The notes under the pieces are model-generated. The model was not told the origin of the DNA. It worked only from the letters and a program-made list of their open reading frames with translations, and did no database searches. From Gammaproteobacteria bacterium (GTDB lineage Bacteria; Pseudomonadota; Gammaproteobacteria; UBA6186; Azoamicaceae), in the NCBI GenBank assembly GCA_020054325.1, contig JAGVLG010000007.1, positions 1 to 41,378 of the forward strand: a stretch of 41,378 nucleotides of DNA, read 5' to 3'. The position numbers were made by a program, and so were the translations under genes. Below, in pieces: positions 33,172 to 41,378 of the stretch; positions within the stretch are counted from its first letter, which is position 1; every line of letters starts with the position of its first letter.

Positions 33172-34437
33172 TTATTGCAAATATTTATGTAACAAAAATG
33201 CAACCGGTATATTCAGTAAAGCGATAACCAAAAATATTTCAGAAATAGTGCACTGTAATGCAAGCAGCGCTAAAGTGAATATAGCTGATAGCACCATAAA
33301 TAGAGCATTAAGTACATTATTAGCTGCTATTATTCTCGCCAGATAGAAACCATTACTCTCATGCTGCACGGTTGCATATAATGGAACAATGTAAATGCCG
33401 CCACATATTGCAATTAGTATTAAATCAAACATTATACGAAAACCAGCTCCCATATTTATAAATACTTGCCAAGCTAACAGGCCCGAAAGATTATTGAAAT
33501 TCATGCTTTTACTTGCAAAGTATAAATCAATTATAGCTAATGACATTGCAACTAACGAATATGGTTCCAAAGTACTTTTTATCTTATTTTTTAATATTTG
33601 ATTGCAAAGAAATGATCCAATTCCGATCCCTACAGTAAATAGAACCAATAAAATTGTAACAACATGTGATTCGGCATGGATAGTGAATTTAACGTAATTA
33701 GCAAGCTGCGCTAAAAAAGTGGCACCTATGAACCAAAACCATGAAATGGCAAGTATTGCAGTAAAAACGTTGCGGTTTATACGGCTATAACCAATTATGC
33801 GCCAAGTTTCATTGATAAAGTTATGGCTTATTCGTAATTCTGGATCTGGCGCTGGGGCTTTAGGGATAAAAAAACATGCTATCAAGCCACAAGCTGCAAT
33901 GCTAATTAATAACATAGAAACGACATAAACCCCGAATTTACTTACAATTAATAAGCTACCACAAATTGTACCAAATAAAATTGCAACGAAAGTACCTGAG
34001 CTAAAAAATGCATTTGCTAGTATTAAATCTTTAGTTGGAATTAGTTGTGGTAACACAGCATATTTAACTGGTCCAAAAAATGTTGAATGGGTACCAAACG
34101 CAAATAACATAAATATAAGAAACCAAACTGCATTTAAATGTAAACCAATAGCGCTTAAAATCGCTATTATGAGCTCAAACACCTTTACAACTTTAATTAT
34201 GTTAGTTCGTTCATGTTTATCTGCTAATTGCCCAGCAGATGCTGAAAAAAGAAAGAATGGCAAAATGAACATCCCAGATGCTATAGTTACAAGAGTTTGG
34301 GAGTTTTGGCTTGGTTCTAAAACCATTTTGAAAGTAATTAACACTACTAAGGCATTTTTTAATAAATTATCATTAAACGCTTCAAGAAATTGAGTAATAA
34401 ATAATGGCAAAAATTTACGCGAAGTTATTAAATACAT
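33172..34437 (-). CDS. LplT-like major facilitator superfamily transporter
   Basis: The N-terminus MYLITSRKFLPLFITQFLEAFNDNLLKNALVVLI and the loop GTHSTFFGPVKYAVLPQLIPTKDLILANAFFSSGTF are typical of LplT-like carriers, which flip lysophospholipids across the inner membrane. They are also found fused to acyltransferases in Aas-like proteins. About twelve membrane helices fit. No acyltransferase domain follows; the protein ends after the last helix (VAFLLHKYL). The frame is open to 34530, but the ATG at 34437, preceded by GGAT, matches the family start (421 residues). It is convergent with the HlyD-like gene. Confidence 0.82.
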   Translation of the reverse strand: MYLITSRKFLPLFITQFLEAFNDNLLKNALVVLITFKMVLEPSQNSQTLVTIASGMFILPFFLFSASAGQLADKHERTNIIKVVKVFELIIAILSAIGLHLNAVWFLIFMLFAFGTHSTFFGPVKYAVLPQLIPTKDLILANAFFSSGTFVAILFGTICGSLLIVSKFGVYVVSMLLISIAACGLIACFFIPKAPAPDPELRISHNFINETWRIIGYSRINRNVFTAILAISWFWFIGATFLAQLANYVKFTIHAESHVVTILLVLFTVGIGIGSFLCNQILKNKIKSTLEPYSLVAMSLAIIDLYFASKSMNFNNLSGLLAWQVFINMGAGFRIMFDLILIAICGGIYIVPLYATVQHESNGFYLARIIAANNVLNALFMVLSAIFTLALLALQCTISEIFLVIALLNIPVAFLLHKYLQ

Positions 34438-34642
34438 GTGATATCCATTGCTTATTCGCTTGAATCTAAGTAGTTTGGCATCAATATAGCTTACTAGTAA
34501 GAATATAGTTAAGGATTCACAGCAGGTCAAAGTATCAGATTAGTATGTATCGTATAACAATAGGATTGTAATAGAACAAGATGAAAATAACAAAATGTTG
34601 TGCTTGTGCTATGCTAATTGAATCTTAGATGGGAATTTTATT

Positions 34643-35380
34643 ATGAAGCTAGCAAAATTAACCACAGTTCTATTAACAATTACCTTGTGCTTATTCTGCA
34701 ATATAGTTTGCGCGACAGCTACGCCTGCAGAATTAACAGAAATCCGTGGTTTAATTCAGCAAATGATAGATGTGAATAATAGTTACATTAGAAAGTTCAC
34801 TAAAAAGGTATCAACTGATTCTTTAAAAAATCAAACTCCCAATACCACCGCAGTATTATGCTCAGATTCGCGAGTTGATACCGAAGCGATCAACGATGAT
34901 CCAGTGGGAAACTTATTCGTTATAAGGAATATTGGCAACCAGGTAGACACAGCTTATGGTTCAGTAGAATATGGAGTATATCATTTACATACTAATATAC
35001 TCTTGGTTGTTGGACACTCTCAGTGCGGAGCTATTAAAGCTGCAATGAGTGATTATAGTGCCGAATCAAAACGAATTCGAGCGGAATTAGATAGTTTAGA
35101 GGTAGACAAAAGTATCTCTTTAAATGCTAATATTGTGCATAATATTAATCATCAAGTCAGTTTAGCTGTGGATGATTTTGAAGATAAAGTAAATAGTGGT
35201 GAAGTAGTTATTATTGGATTAGTCTACGATTTACATAATGATTATAAAATGGGTAGTGGCCAATTAATCATAGTTAACATTAATAATGAAACAGATCCTA
35301 AAATTCTGGCTACTAGTAAATACCTTACAGGGCTGAATAACGTTAAGTTATTGCAGCAAAGTGATTATAAATCATTATAG
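34643..35380 (+). CDS. Exported beta-class carbonic anhydrase
   Basis: A signal peptide (residues 1-24, ending VCA) sends this beta-carbonic anhydrase to the periplasm. Zinc ligands are Cys73 and Asp75/Arg77 of CSDSRV, and His125 and Cys128 of GHSQCGAI. The core IRNIGNQVDTAYGSVEYGVYHLHTNILLVVG matches the family. Length is 245. It hydrates CO2 to bicarbonate; a periplasmic form could serve pH control in an acid vacuole or CO2 supply. A TGCTATGCT extended -10-like sequence lies about 30 bases upstream. It ends by overlapping the convergent ferritin-like gene by six bases. Confidence 0.93.
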   Translation: MKLAKLTTVLLTITLCLFCNIVCATATPAELTEIRGLIQQMIDVNNSYIRKFTKKVSTDSLKNQTPNTTAVLCSDSRVDTEAINDDPVGNLFVIRNIGNQVDTAYGSVEYGVYHLHTNILLVVGHSQCGAIKAAMSDYSAESKRIRAELDSLEVDKSISLNANIVHNINHQVSLAVDDFEDKVNSGEVVIIGLVYDLHNDYKMGSGQLIIVNINNETDPKILATSKYLTGLNNVKLLQQSDYKSL

Positions 35381-35788
35381 TAAATTGGTTAGCTCTTCCA
35401 AATGTTCTTGCTCATCTTGAATAATATCTTGTAATGTTCGATATAAAATTACATTTGATTGCGGTACTGTTTCAAGAATTTTTGTATAAGCAGTTATGGC
35501 CTCTGTTTCTTCACGCATATTAATTTGTAATATACTTGCTAGATCATATGCTTCCTTCAAATCCGCTTCGTGGACTTTTAGGGTTGGTTTACCACCTAAT
35601 GCAACGATACGGTCGCGGAGTTTTTTTGCATGTTCAGCTTCGTCACCTGAAATTTCCAATAATCGCTCTTTAATTTCTTCCGATGCTGGCCCACTTACCA
35701 CTGCAGCATGGGTTGCATAGCGAATTTGGCAAGCATGTTCTTGCATTAACATATTGTTAAGTTGCTCAATTAGTTCTGAATTTGACAT
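35375..35788 (-). CDS. Ferritin-like (bacterioferritin-type) diiron protein
   Basis: The 137-residue four-helix protein has metal-ligand motifs in the right order: E in LMQEHACQIRYATHA (helix A), EISGDEAEHAKKLRDRI (helix B, ExxH), NMREETEAITAY (helix C) and DEQEHLEEL (helix D, ExxH). This is the ferritin-like fold of bacterioferritin-related proteins, but it is shorter than classical ferritins (about 160). No haem-ligand methionine can be assigned with confidence. It may bind or oxidise iron in the cytoplasm. A GGAGCTAAT sequence lies before the ATG. Confidence 0.85.
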   Translation of the reverse strand: MSNSELIEQLNNMLMQEHACQIRYATHAAVVSGPASEEIKERLLEISGDEAEHAKKLRDRIVALGGKPTLKVHEADLKEAYDLASILQINMREETEAITAYTKILETVPQSNVILYRTLQDIIQDEQEHLEELTNLL

Positions 35789-35807
35789 AATTAGCTCCAG
35801 GTTGCAT

Positions 35808-36857
35808 TTAGTTTAACATAGCACAAATTTCATGATATTGATTGAAAGCAGTAATGATTGCTTTATCAATATTAGTGTCATTAAAAATTTCCAGCGCTAG
35901 TTGTTGCGAATTGCGCACTATGCTTTGGACTTGCAATGAGTGTGACTCAGCCCATTCATATTGTTGTTGTAGGTTACTAAAATCGGAAGCTATCGGTAAA
36001 TAATGTTGGTATGGTTTTAATTTATGATAATACCATTGGATTTTGTCGCTTTGATGTTTTAGTAATAAACTGTTAGATGCCAAGATCCATGCCATGCGAG
36101 AATATGAGCATGAATTACCATCGATATCCAGCAAATATTTATATGAAATAGCCTCATGAGGTGGCACATGTGGTTTAAGATAATTTCTTCGTAACTCCCG
36201 TGCAAATGGTTTAATAACATTTATGGTAGTTATGGTAAAGCCTGCATCAATGAAAGCAAGGTTTTTACTGCTAGCAATAAAGCTCAAGCGGGGCGAGCAA
36301 TCAAAGGTAGCACATTTTTTACCGCCGGTAGTGGCGCCACGCCATAAAATTTTAGGTATCTTTTGATTCCAAGTATATCGTTTATTAGACTTTTGGATAG
36401 ATTGAAATAATTGTTTATAACTTTTTAAGCTTTCTGAGTCTGGTATTAGGATTACTGCGTTACTTGCATTTAGCTCTTGGGTAGTAGCAAATGCAAGTAA
36501 TGGCAATGCGTGCTTGGCATGTATTCCATCCCTTAGGCTTAAAAGATAGTTTCCATTTGATATCTGTCCTGGATATTTGCGCAATATTTTTTTCATGCGC
36601 ATTAAAATGATTGTTAAACGTTGTGTTGTTGGCCCATTATAGTAATAATTTATTTTATTAGATTCTATATTGATTAAGAGTGTCTTGAGGCCAGGATCAC
36701 TAAAAAATTGATTTTTAATATGTTCTGGTATATTAATTTTATCTAAGGATTCTAGGGGCCCCATTTGAATTTTAAAAAAGTAGCTGTAGCAGATAATAAC
36801 TGCTAAGCTGAAAAATGGAATAAAAAAATAATAGGCTCGCTTAGTTATTTTGTTCAC
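35808..36857 (-). CDS. GT90/CAP10-family glycosyltransferase with N-terminal membrane anchor
   Basis: The C-terminal 230 residues match the CAP10/GT90 domain: LSLRDGIHAKHALPLLAFA, KIPKILWRGATTGG near 170 and the sugar-nucleotide-binding end HEAISYKYLLDIDGNSCSYSRMAWILASNSLLLKHQS. Residues 7-26 form a membrane anchor after a positive N-terminus (MNKITKR). Family members transfer xylose, glucose or glucuronyl groups in eukaryotes and LPS sugars in some bacteria. Only a few bases separate its start from the divergent CgeB-like glycosyltransferase, so their promoters must lie inside each other's coding region. Target is unknown. Confidence 0.87.
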   Translation of the reverse strand: MNKITKRAYYFFIPFFSLAVIICYSYFFKIQMGPLESLDKINIPEHIKNQFFSDPGLKTLLINIESNKINYYYNGPTTQRLTIILMRMKKILRKYPGQISNGNYLLSLRDGIHAKHALPLLAFATTQELNASNAVILIPDSESLKSYKQLFQSIQKSNKRYTWNQKIPKILWRGATTGGKKCATFDCSPRLSFIASSKNLAFIDAGFTITTINVIKPFARELRRNYLKPHVPPHEAISYKYLLDIDGNSCSYSRMAWILASNSLLLKHQSDKIQWYYHKLKPYQHYLPIASDFSNLQQQYEWAESHSLQVQSIVRNSQQLALEIFNDTNIDKAIITAFNQYHEICAMLN

Positions 36858-36884
36858 TAAAATATGTTGACTTGGGTAATATAT

Positions 36885-38033
36885 ATGCTTAATAGTAGCT
36901 TAAAATTTTTGACAAATCTAAGCGCTAAGCAAATTAGATATTTGATCCAAGCCGCAATAATTGGCTTTTTATTAGCAATTTTAGTGGTGCAATCACAGCA
37001 ACAGCTAGAATTTATATGGCGTTACCGTCCTGCCTTAGCTTTGCATAAGGCAAAAATTTTATTAGTCTGGTTTGGTGGTTATGGTGAAACAGATACAATC
37101 GCTCGTTTAAAAATTGCTGCCACTCATGAAAATATTGATTTAAGAATTATTAATGGTAACCCACATAAAATTAAGCGTGAACCATTTAATGAACCGGTGG
37201 AAAAGGCAATCAAATTGTTTCGACCGGATTTCTTGCTATTGATTGAAGATCGCCTGGGAAATTATCCTGGAATACGTAATTATATGACATTAACACATGG
37301 TACAGCACGTTATTTAAGGGTGCGTCCTAATGGTAAAGTTGATTTATTAATTCCGCATTTAGCTAATTTTGATGCCTTGTTACCATCATTTAAAGATATC
37401 GACTTATTACAACAGGCGATGCAAAATATTGGTAAAACATACAATGGCTTTGAATGGTATCCTACCGTATATATAACAGAGTACGCTCCTGCTAACCCAC
37501 AGAAATTATATTACAGTGGCGGTAAATTGTGGGATAAAACTCGGGGTAGTGTTAAGTATCGCGAAGTATATAAAAAACTGGATTCTGCTGGGTATTTTGC
37601 TGTAAGTGGCCCAGAAGACACTTGGCAAGATATGCCAAATTCATGGATTGGATTAATTCCTTTTGATGGTAAATCATTGCTCGCAAAAATTCATGACGCC
37701 GGGATGGAGTTGGTATTACATCATGCCGAGCACTTGAGGGGAGGTGCTCCAACTGCCAGAATTTTTGAGGCTGCTGCAGCTAATGTGGTAATTATCTCGG
37801 ATAAACATCCCTTTGTTATGCAAAATTTTGGAGATAATGTTTTGTATATAGATGTTTCACAAGATGCTGATAGTATATTTAATCAAATCGATCGACATGT
37901 TAAATGGATTTTGGCACATCCAATAGAAGCAAAACAGAAGGCAGCAAATTGTAATGCCATATTTAAACAAAAATATAGTCTCGAGCAGCAATTGCAAAAA
38001 TTATTAGCTTTACATCAGCGAATGCAAGCCTAA
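36885..38033 (+). CDS. CgeB-like glycosyltransferase with N-terminal membrane anchor
   Basis: From the ATG at 36885 (GGGT upstream; an ATG at 36864 is possible) the protein has 382 residues. A hydrophobic anchor spans about residues 18-37 (AAIIGFLLAILVV). A GT-B fold follows, with an ILLVWFGGYGETDTIARL start near residue 60 and a C-terminal Glyco_trans_1-like block, HHAEHLRGGAPTARIFEAAAANVVIISDKHPFV, resembling CgeB-type transferases. The donor sugar cannot be told. It probably acts with the divergent GT90 enzyme and the following Gfo/Idh protein on a surface glycan. Confidence 0.8.
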   Translation: MLNSSLKFLTNLSAKQIRYLIQAAIIGFLLAILVVQSQQQLEFIWRYRPALALHKAKILLVWFGGYGETDTIARLKIAATHENIDLRIINGNPHKIKREPFNEPVEKAIKLFRPDFLLLIEDRLGNYPGIRNYMTLTHGTARYLRVRPNGKVDLLIPHLANFDALLPSFKDIDLLQQAMQNIGKTYNGFEWYPTVYITEYAPANPQKLYYSGGKLWDKTRGSVKYREVYKKLDSAGYFAVSGPEDTWQDMPNSWIGLIPFDGKSLLAKIHDAGMELVLHHAEHLRGGAPTARIFEAAAANVVIISDKHPFVMQNFGDNVLYIDVSQDADSIFNQIDRHVKWILAHPIEAKQKAANCNAIFKQKYSLEQQLQKLLALHQRMQA

Positions 38034-38149
38034 TAATTTTATAAGTATGAGCGCCAACAAAAATAATTACTTTAAATATTTTATATATACCATTACAATG
38101 GGTTTATAAAATTCCATTGGTTAAGGCGACGATAATATGAGAGTAGATA

Positions 38150-39151
38150 ATGGCTAGTAAAAATAATAAGACAATTGCAGTAATTGGTGGAGGCCGTTGG
38201 GGGCACGTAACTTTAAAAGAGTTAGCATCAATAGATTTGCCATACGAAAATATAGTTTTTGTTACCAGGCATAATAGTGCATCGATGCAAGATCTTGCTA
38301 ATAAGCTAAAGGCATCTGATAAGCCTAATATAGTTCATTGTTATAATTTAGATGATTTATTAGCTAATTATAATGTTGCTGCAGCGATAGTCGTCAATAA
38401 TGCCGAACAGCATTTTGTTTCAGCAATGCGCTTAATAGAAAACAACATCGATATACTCATTGAAAAACCAATCGTATTAAATATTGAAGATGCTAATACA
38501 TTATTAACTGCTGCAACTAGAAACAAGGTGGTAATTATACCTGGATTAAATTATTCTTATCTTTCATTTTTACAAACATTTAGAAAATTGCTGATTGGCA
38601 GCGGTAAAAGACCTAAAAGCTTTGCATTAGAATGGGGCGATCAAGCAGGAGTATTTAAATATTTTAGTGAGATGCAAACTTTTTCGAAGAATACTACATT
38701 GGCCGATGATGAAATGTCGCACATATGGGCAATTTTAAATACCGTATTTGATGTGGTTGATATAGAAATAAATTCTTGTTCGATCCAAAAAAGTGGTAAA
38801 TATGTGGATTACATGATTACATGTGGCAATATATCTGGAAATGTCATTTTAGATGGTGCTGCGCCACAACGTAAGCGGGTACTAGAGATTATTTTGGAAG
38901 ATTCAGAAAGTATTAGTATAGATTTCACTCATGAGCCAGGCGAAATTAATTATAAAAATGAATTTTTTAATGCAGATCCGGACTGGGGTACACGTAAGCG
39001 ACCTTTAATTCAAGAGTATGAATATTTTTTAAGTCAATGTGGCAAACGAGTAATCAGTGAGAAAGATATAACTGCAATATTAAAATCAGTAGCTTTAACT
39101 GAACAAGCAACTAAATGGCTACAATTATCACTTCAAGCCGCATCGAATTAA
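38150..39151 (+). CDS. Gfo/Idh/MocA-type NAD(P)-dependent oxidoreductase
   Basis: The N-terminal Rossmann fold starts AVIGGGRWGHVTLKEL (GGGRWG nucleotide loop). The conserved EKP motif follows in IDILIEKPIVLN near residue 107. The C-terminal substrate domain is less conserved. Length is 333, typical for the family. Such enzymes oxidise or reduce sugars, often nucleotide sugars for surface glycans, which fits its glycosyltransferase neighbours. A six-codon frame (38137-38157) overlaps its start and may be chance. It is convergent with the PilX-like gene. Confidence 0.87.
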   Translation: MASKNNKTIAVIGGGRWGHVTLKELASIDLPYENIVFVTRHNSASMQDLANKLKASDKPNIVHCYNLDDLLANYNVAAAIVVNNAEQHFVSAMRLIENNIDILIEKPIVLNIEDANTLLTAATRNKVVIIPGLNYSYLSFLQTFRKLLIGSGKRPKSFALEWGDQAGVFKYFSEMQTFSKNTTLADDEMSHIWAILNTVFDVVDIEINSCSIQKSGKYVDYMITCGNISGNVILDGAAPQRKRVLEIILEDSESISIDFTHEPGEINYKNEFFNADPDWGTRKRPLIQEYEYFLSQCGKRVISEKDITAILKSVALTEQATKWLQLSLQAASN

Positions 39152-39156
39152 AACTC

Positions 39157-40290
39157 TTATAAGTAGTTTGGTTCAATTGTAGAAATATTTGCATTACGGC
39201 AATTGGGAGGTAAATACTGTGGATCAACATAACTATTGCCAGTTGCATCATTCCATTCGCCACAGTATCTATCAATTTCCCCATCGATAGAACCTAGGAA
39301 AAAAATCACTTGCTGGTCATTGCTTGTAAGCCCTAAATATGAGAAGTCAAGATTTGCAAGAAACCAAATTGATGTCCCAGTTGCAGAATACATTTGAATA
39401 GAAATTAGACCTGGGTAAGGGTTGCCACCTATGGTGGTTTGAGTGGTATACGGGAAAGTTCCAGTATTTTTGAAGGTAGTTACCGCAGGCAAGACGTAAG
39501 TAATTTCTATATAGCGCAGTACATCTGCAATTCTTGCCATTGTATTTGTGCAAACAACAGGATCATATCCCAAACCAGTTACAAAGTAGTCGCTACAATA
39601 CCATCCCGGTGGCACAACAGTGGCAGAGCCGCCTTCACATCCCGCCTGATCTGAAACACAAAGATTACCACTACTACAGCATTGCCCATAATTACAACCG
39701 CCAGCGCAAGTACCATCGCCAGGATCAGCTACGTAACCATTCCATGTTGTGAATATTTCAGATGTTGCGCCTACCTTGCCAGTTGTATCAGTAGCATAGC
39801 CAACAATCTTATAAGTGTGTGTGTAGTCTGGATAATGCGTATCTTGGCCCAACAAAGAAACTAGTACTCTGGCATTACCTGATCCAGAAAAAGCACCTTC
39901 GTACGCGAAGCCGTGCGCATTCCACCACGTATTTGAATTTGCGCCAGAAGTAAAATTGTTAGTACCTAAGCCACTACTCCATACCAAAGTCGGACGCCCA
40001 TTTTGTGGGAAGGTATTTACGATTAGATTACAACTGCTGGTACTATTACAGGTTGCTGGTCCAATATATTGTCCGGCAGTATATGAATCAATTATGCGTT
40101 TTGCATACGCTGCCATGCTTTTAGCTTTGATTGTAGCTTCAGAATAGCCGCTGTAATTTCTACTAACTCTTAAAGAGCTGGTAACGCTGGCCATGGAGGA
40201 AATACCGAGAGCCGATAGCACAATGATCAATATAATTGCGATTACCAAGAATGCGCCGCGGCTATTTTTAAATGCTAATGATTGCAACAT
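39157..40290 (-). CDS. PilX-like minor pilin with a cysteine-rich hevein-type insert
   Basis: The N-terminus RGAFLVIAIILIIVLSALGISSM is the prepilin-like hydrophobic helix of PilX-type minor pilins, with cleavage expected after the glycine; SVTSSLRVSRNYSGYSEA follows as in PilX. Length is 377, longer than usual PilX (about 170-200). Residues 195-218 contain cysteines spaced C-x3-C-x4-CC-x5-C-x6-C, the last part being the spacing of hevein chitin-binding domains, and further cysteines follow at about 232 and 247. It stands alone and not in a pilV-W-X-Y1-E operon. The upstream gene on the same strand is the FkbM methyltransferase. Confidence 0.78.
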   Translation of the reverse strand: MLQSLAFKNSRGAFLVIAIILIIVLSALGISSMASVTSSLRVSRNYSGYSEATIKAKSMAAYAKRIIDSYTAGQYIGPATCNSTSSCNLIVNTFPQNGRPTLVWSSGLGTNNFTSGANSNTWWNAHGFAYEGAFSGSGNARVLVSLLGQDTHYPDYTHTYKIVGYATDTTGKVGATSEIFTTWNGYVADPGDGTCAGGCNYGQCCSSGNLCVSDQAGCEGGSATVVPPGWYCSDYFVTGLGYDPVVCTNTMARIADVLRYIEITYVLPAVTTFKNTGTFPYTTQTTIGGNPYPGLISIQMYSATGTSIWFLANLDFSYLGLTSNDQQVIFFLGSIDGEIDRYCGEWNDATGNSYVDPQYLPPNCRNANISTIEPNYL

Positions 40291-40434
40291 TTTAATCGAT
40301 CCATGCTATCCCGGTAATTTCTGTTTGAAGCTACCCCTTTTAATATAGTATAAAAGGACAGAGCTGTGCTGTATCTATCCGATGACATTTTGTATATTAT
40401 CTACAAGGTCTATGACAGTTTGCGTACTAAGTGG

Positions 40435-41238
40435 CTAGATTGCTGTTTTATGTTCAAAAAAAGAGGTTTTAATATATAATGCATCGCCATAACCACGGTT
40501 AACACTTATTGAATCGACTCTAGAGAAGCCATGCCCAATCAAAAAAATATCAAGATCGTTAATTCGTACCGCACCTTCATATAAATCATCGTAATTCACT
40601 TCAGCAATGATGGCATCAATATTTCGCAAGGTATTCGCAGCACCCTTTAATGCTAATAATTCTGCTCCTTGTACGTCAATTACAATCATATTGTAACTAA
40701 GAGCATTAAGATTATTGTTAATATTCAAATAATCATCGAGACGTTGTTGTGGCACTGTCATAGTACGTTCCGGAATAACGTCTGGTGACATGAGTAAGTG
40801 ATTTTTTAATTTAAATATCGAGCTTGAATGGCCGTGGTTAGAAGTTCTGTTGAATTCAATATAGCCATTGCTATTTGTTGCTGCAAATATTGCAAATTTA
40901 GAACCAGGATCATTTGCTAGGTTTGCTTTTAAAAGTGGTTCAGCAGTAGGATCAGCTTCGATCCATAATATATTGTTTATATCATGGTTCTTATAAATTG
41001 GAAGCTCTTCAGCATAGCGTGCACCAATATGAATTATCCCAACTTTCGGAATTAAAAAATTATCAAAGGCTTTCTGCAATAATATATCTACATTTTTAGG
41101 AACTTTATTATAAATTTGCTTTTGCTTAGGTTCATCAATTACAAAAATTTTTACTGAGATGCAACAAATGACTAATGATAGGCTTGCAAAAATTAAAGCA
41201 CTAGTTTTATACACTAAATCGATCTGGTTATGGCGCAT
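40435..41238 (-). CDS. FkbM-family methyltransferase with N-terminal membrane anchor
   Basis: Residues about 12-33 (TSALIFASLSLVICCISVKIFVI) form a membrane anchor. The FkbM domain follows: VGIIHIGARYAEELPIY near residue 62 is the SAM loop, NILWIEADPTAEPLLKANL, then MTVPQQRLDDYL and the MIVIDVQGAELLALKGA block near 190. FkbM enzymes are SAM-dependent O-methyltransferases, often acting on sugars of surface polymers. Length is 267. It probably belongs with the glycan genes, although the PilX-like gene separates them. Confidence 0.85.
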   Translation of the reverse strand: MRHNQIDLVYKTSALIFASLSLVICCISVKIFVIDEPKQKQIYNKVPKNVDILLQKAFDNFLIPKVGIIHIGARYAEELPIYKNHDINNILWIEADPTAEPLLKANLANDPGSKFAIFAATNSNGYIEFNRTSNHGHSSSIFKLKNHLLMSPDVIPERTMTVPQQRLDDYLNINNNLNALSYNMIVIDVQGAELLALKGAANTLRNIDAIIAEVNYDDLYEGAVRINDLDIFLIGHGFSRVDSISVNRGYGDALYIKTSFFEHKTAI

Positions 41239-41378
41239 AATTTAATTGTCCTTGCAGGGTAATCTTTGTAATTGGAGTATATACACTGAGGGATCCCCAC
41301 AAATTTCACCTTTGTCCCTCTTGCTGGCAAGCGGCCAATTGGCTGTACGCACATCTAAGGCTAATATCCCCGCGACCA
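41239..41378. other. Leader of the FkbM gene and GC-richer window edge
   Basis: The FkbM ATG is preceded by AAGGACAATTAAATT. Beyond about 41281 the sequence becomes visibly GC-richer than its surroundings and contains small palindromes (GGGATCCC at 41291 and GCCAATTGGC near 41335). No complete gene or RNA can be assigned. On the minus strand a short frame is open from the edge until a TGA near 41311. Confidence 0.4.

Noticed and set aside
38137-38157. Six-codon leader peptide before the Gfo/Idh gene
   Set aside because: So short a frame overlapping the start is expected by chance and has no conserved or regulatory pattern.
1-41378. tRNA or rRNA genes, or a prophage
   Set aside because: No cloverleaf, rRNA segment, phage structural gene or integrase was recognised by eye on either strand.

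Overview
The window is AT-rich chromosomal DNA from a gammaproteobacterium. Conserved gammaproteobacterial gene neighbourhoods are present (bepA / perM / gcvR / dapA / bamC-like, and corC-type / ypjD / ffh / rpsP-rimM-trmD-rplS). An IcmD-like Dot/Icm (type IVB secretion) membrane protein and a Tlc-type ATP/ADP translocase are also present. Together they suggest a host-associated, probably intracellular member of the Legionellales/Coxiella side of the class. That placement is inference; there is no rRNA or tRNA gene in the window to fix it.

Region 1 (about 1-7590) is accessory DNA. It holds an orphan membrane protein, a set of phased 28-bp palindromes, a deleted remnant of an ATPase locus, an AAA/DUF4143 ATPase behind a tandemly repeated promoter, a HipA C-terminal fragment, an exported GIN-like protein, a complete IS66-family element with perfect 8-bp target duplication, and a second archaeal-type ATPase with a large palindrome over its promoter. 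Near-identical 49-bp direct repeats lie at 1019-1067 and 7538-7586.

Region 2 (7592-21555) is core. It contains yihY, the lone icmD-like gene, the periplasmic protease bepA, a TusA-like protein, perM, gcvR, dapA, a very short BamC-like lipoprotein, dam, a CorC-type transporter, a short ypjD, ffh, the rpsP-rimM-trmD-rplS operon with a good promoter, a strongly structured intergenic RNA/DNA element and dsbC.

Region 3 (21556-34437) is metabolism and host interaction. ETF-ubiquinone oxidoreductase with EtfB/EtfA forms an electron-transfer chain to quinone. It is followed by a membrane-fused spermidine-synthase-like protein, rarA-lysA, a PAS-GGDEF cyclase, a small membrane protein, the ATP/ADP translocase, an HlyD/EmrA-type adaptor that appears to start at ATT, and an LplT-like MFS carrier. 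With dapA, lysA indicates that part of the diaminopimelate/lysine pathway is kept despite the energy-parasite transporter.

Region 4 (34643-41378) is envelope and surface. It contains an exported beta-carbonic anhydrase, a ferritin-like protein, a GT90/CAP10 glycosyltransferase, a CgeB-like glycosyltransferase, a Gfo/Idh oxidoreductase, a PilX-like minor pilin carrying a hevein-type cysteine pattern, and an FkbM methyltransferase. Three of these transferases have an N-terminal membrane anchor. The last roughly 100 bases are GC-richer and belong to something cut by the window edge.
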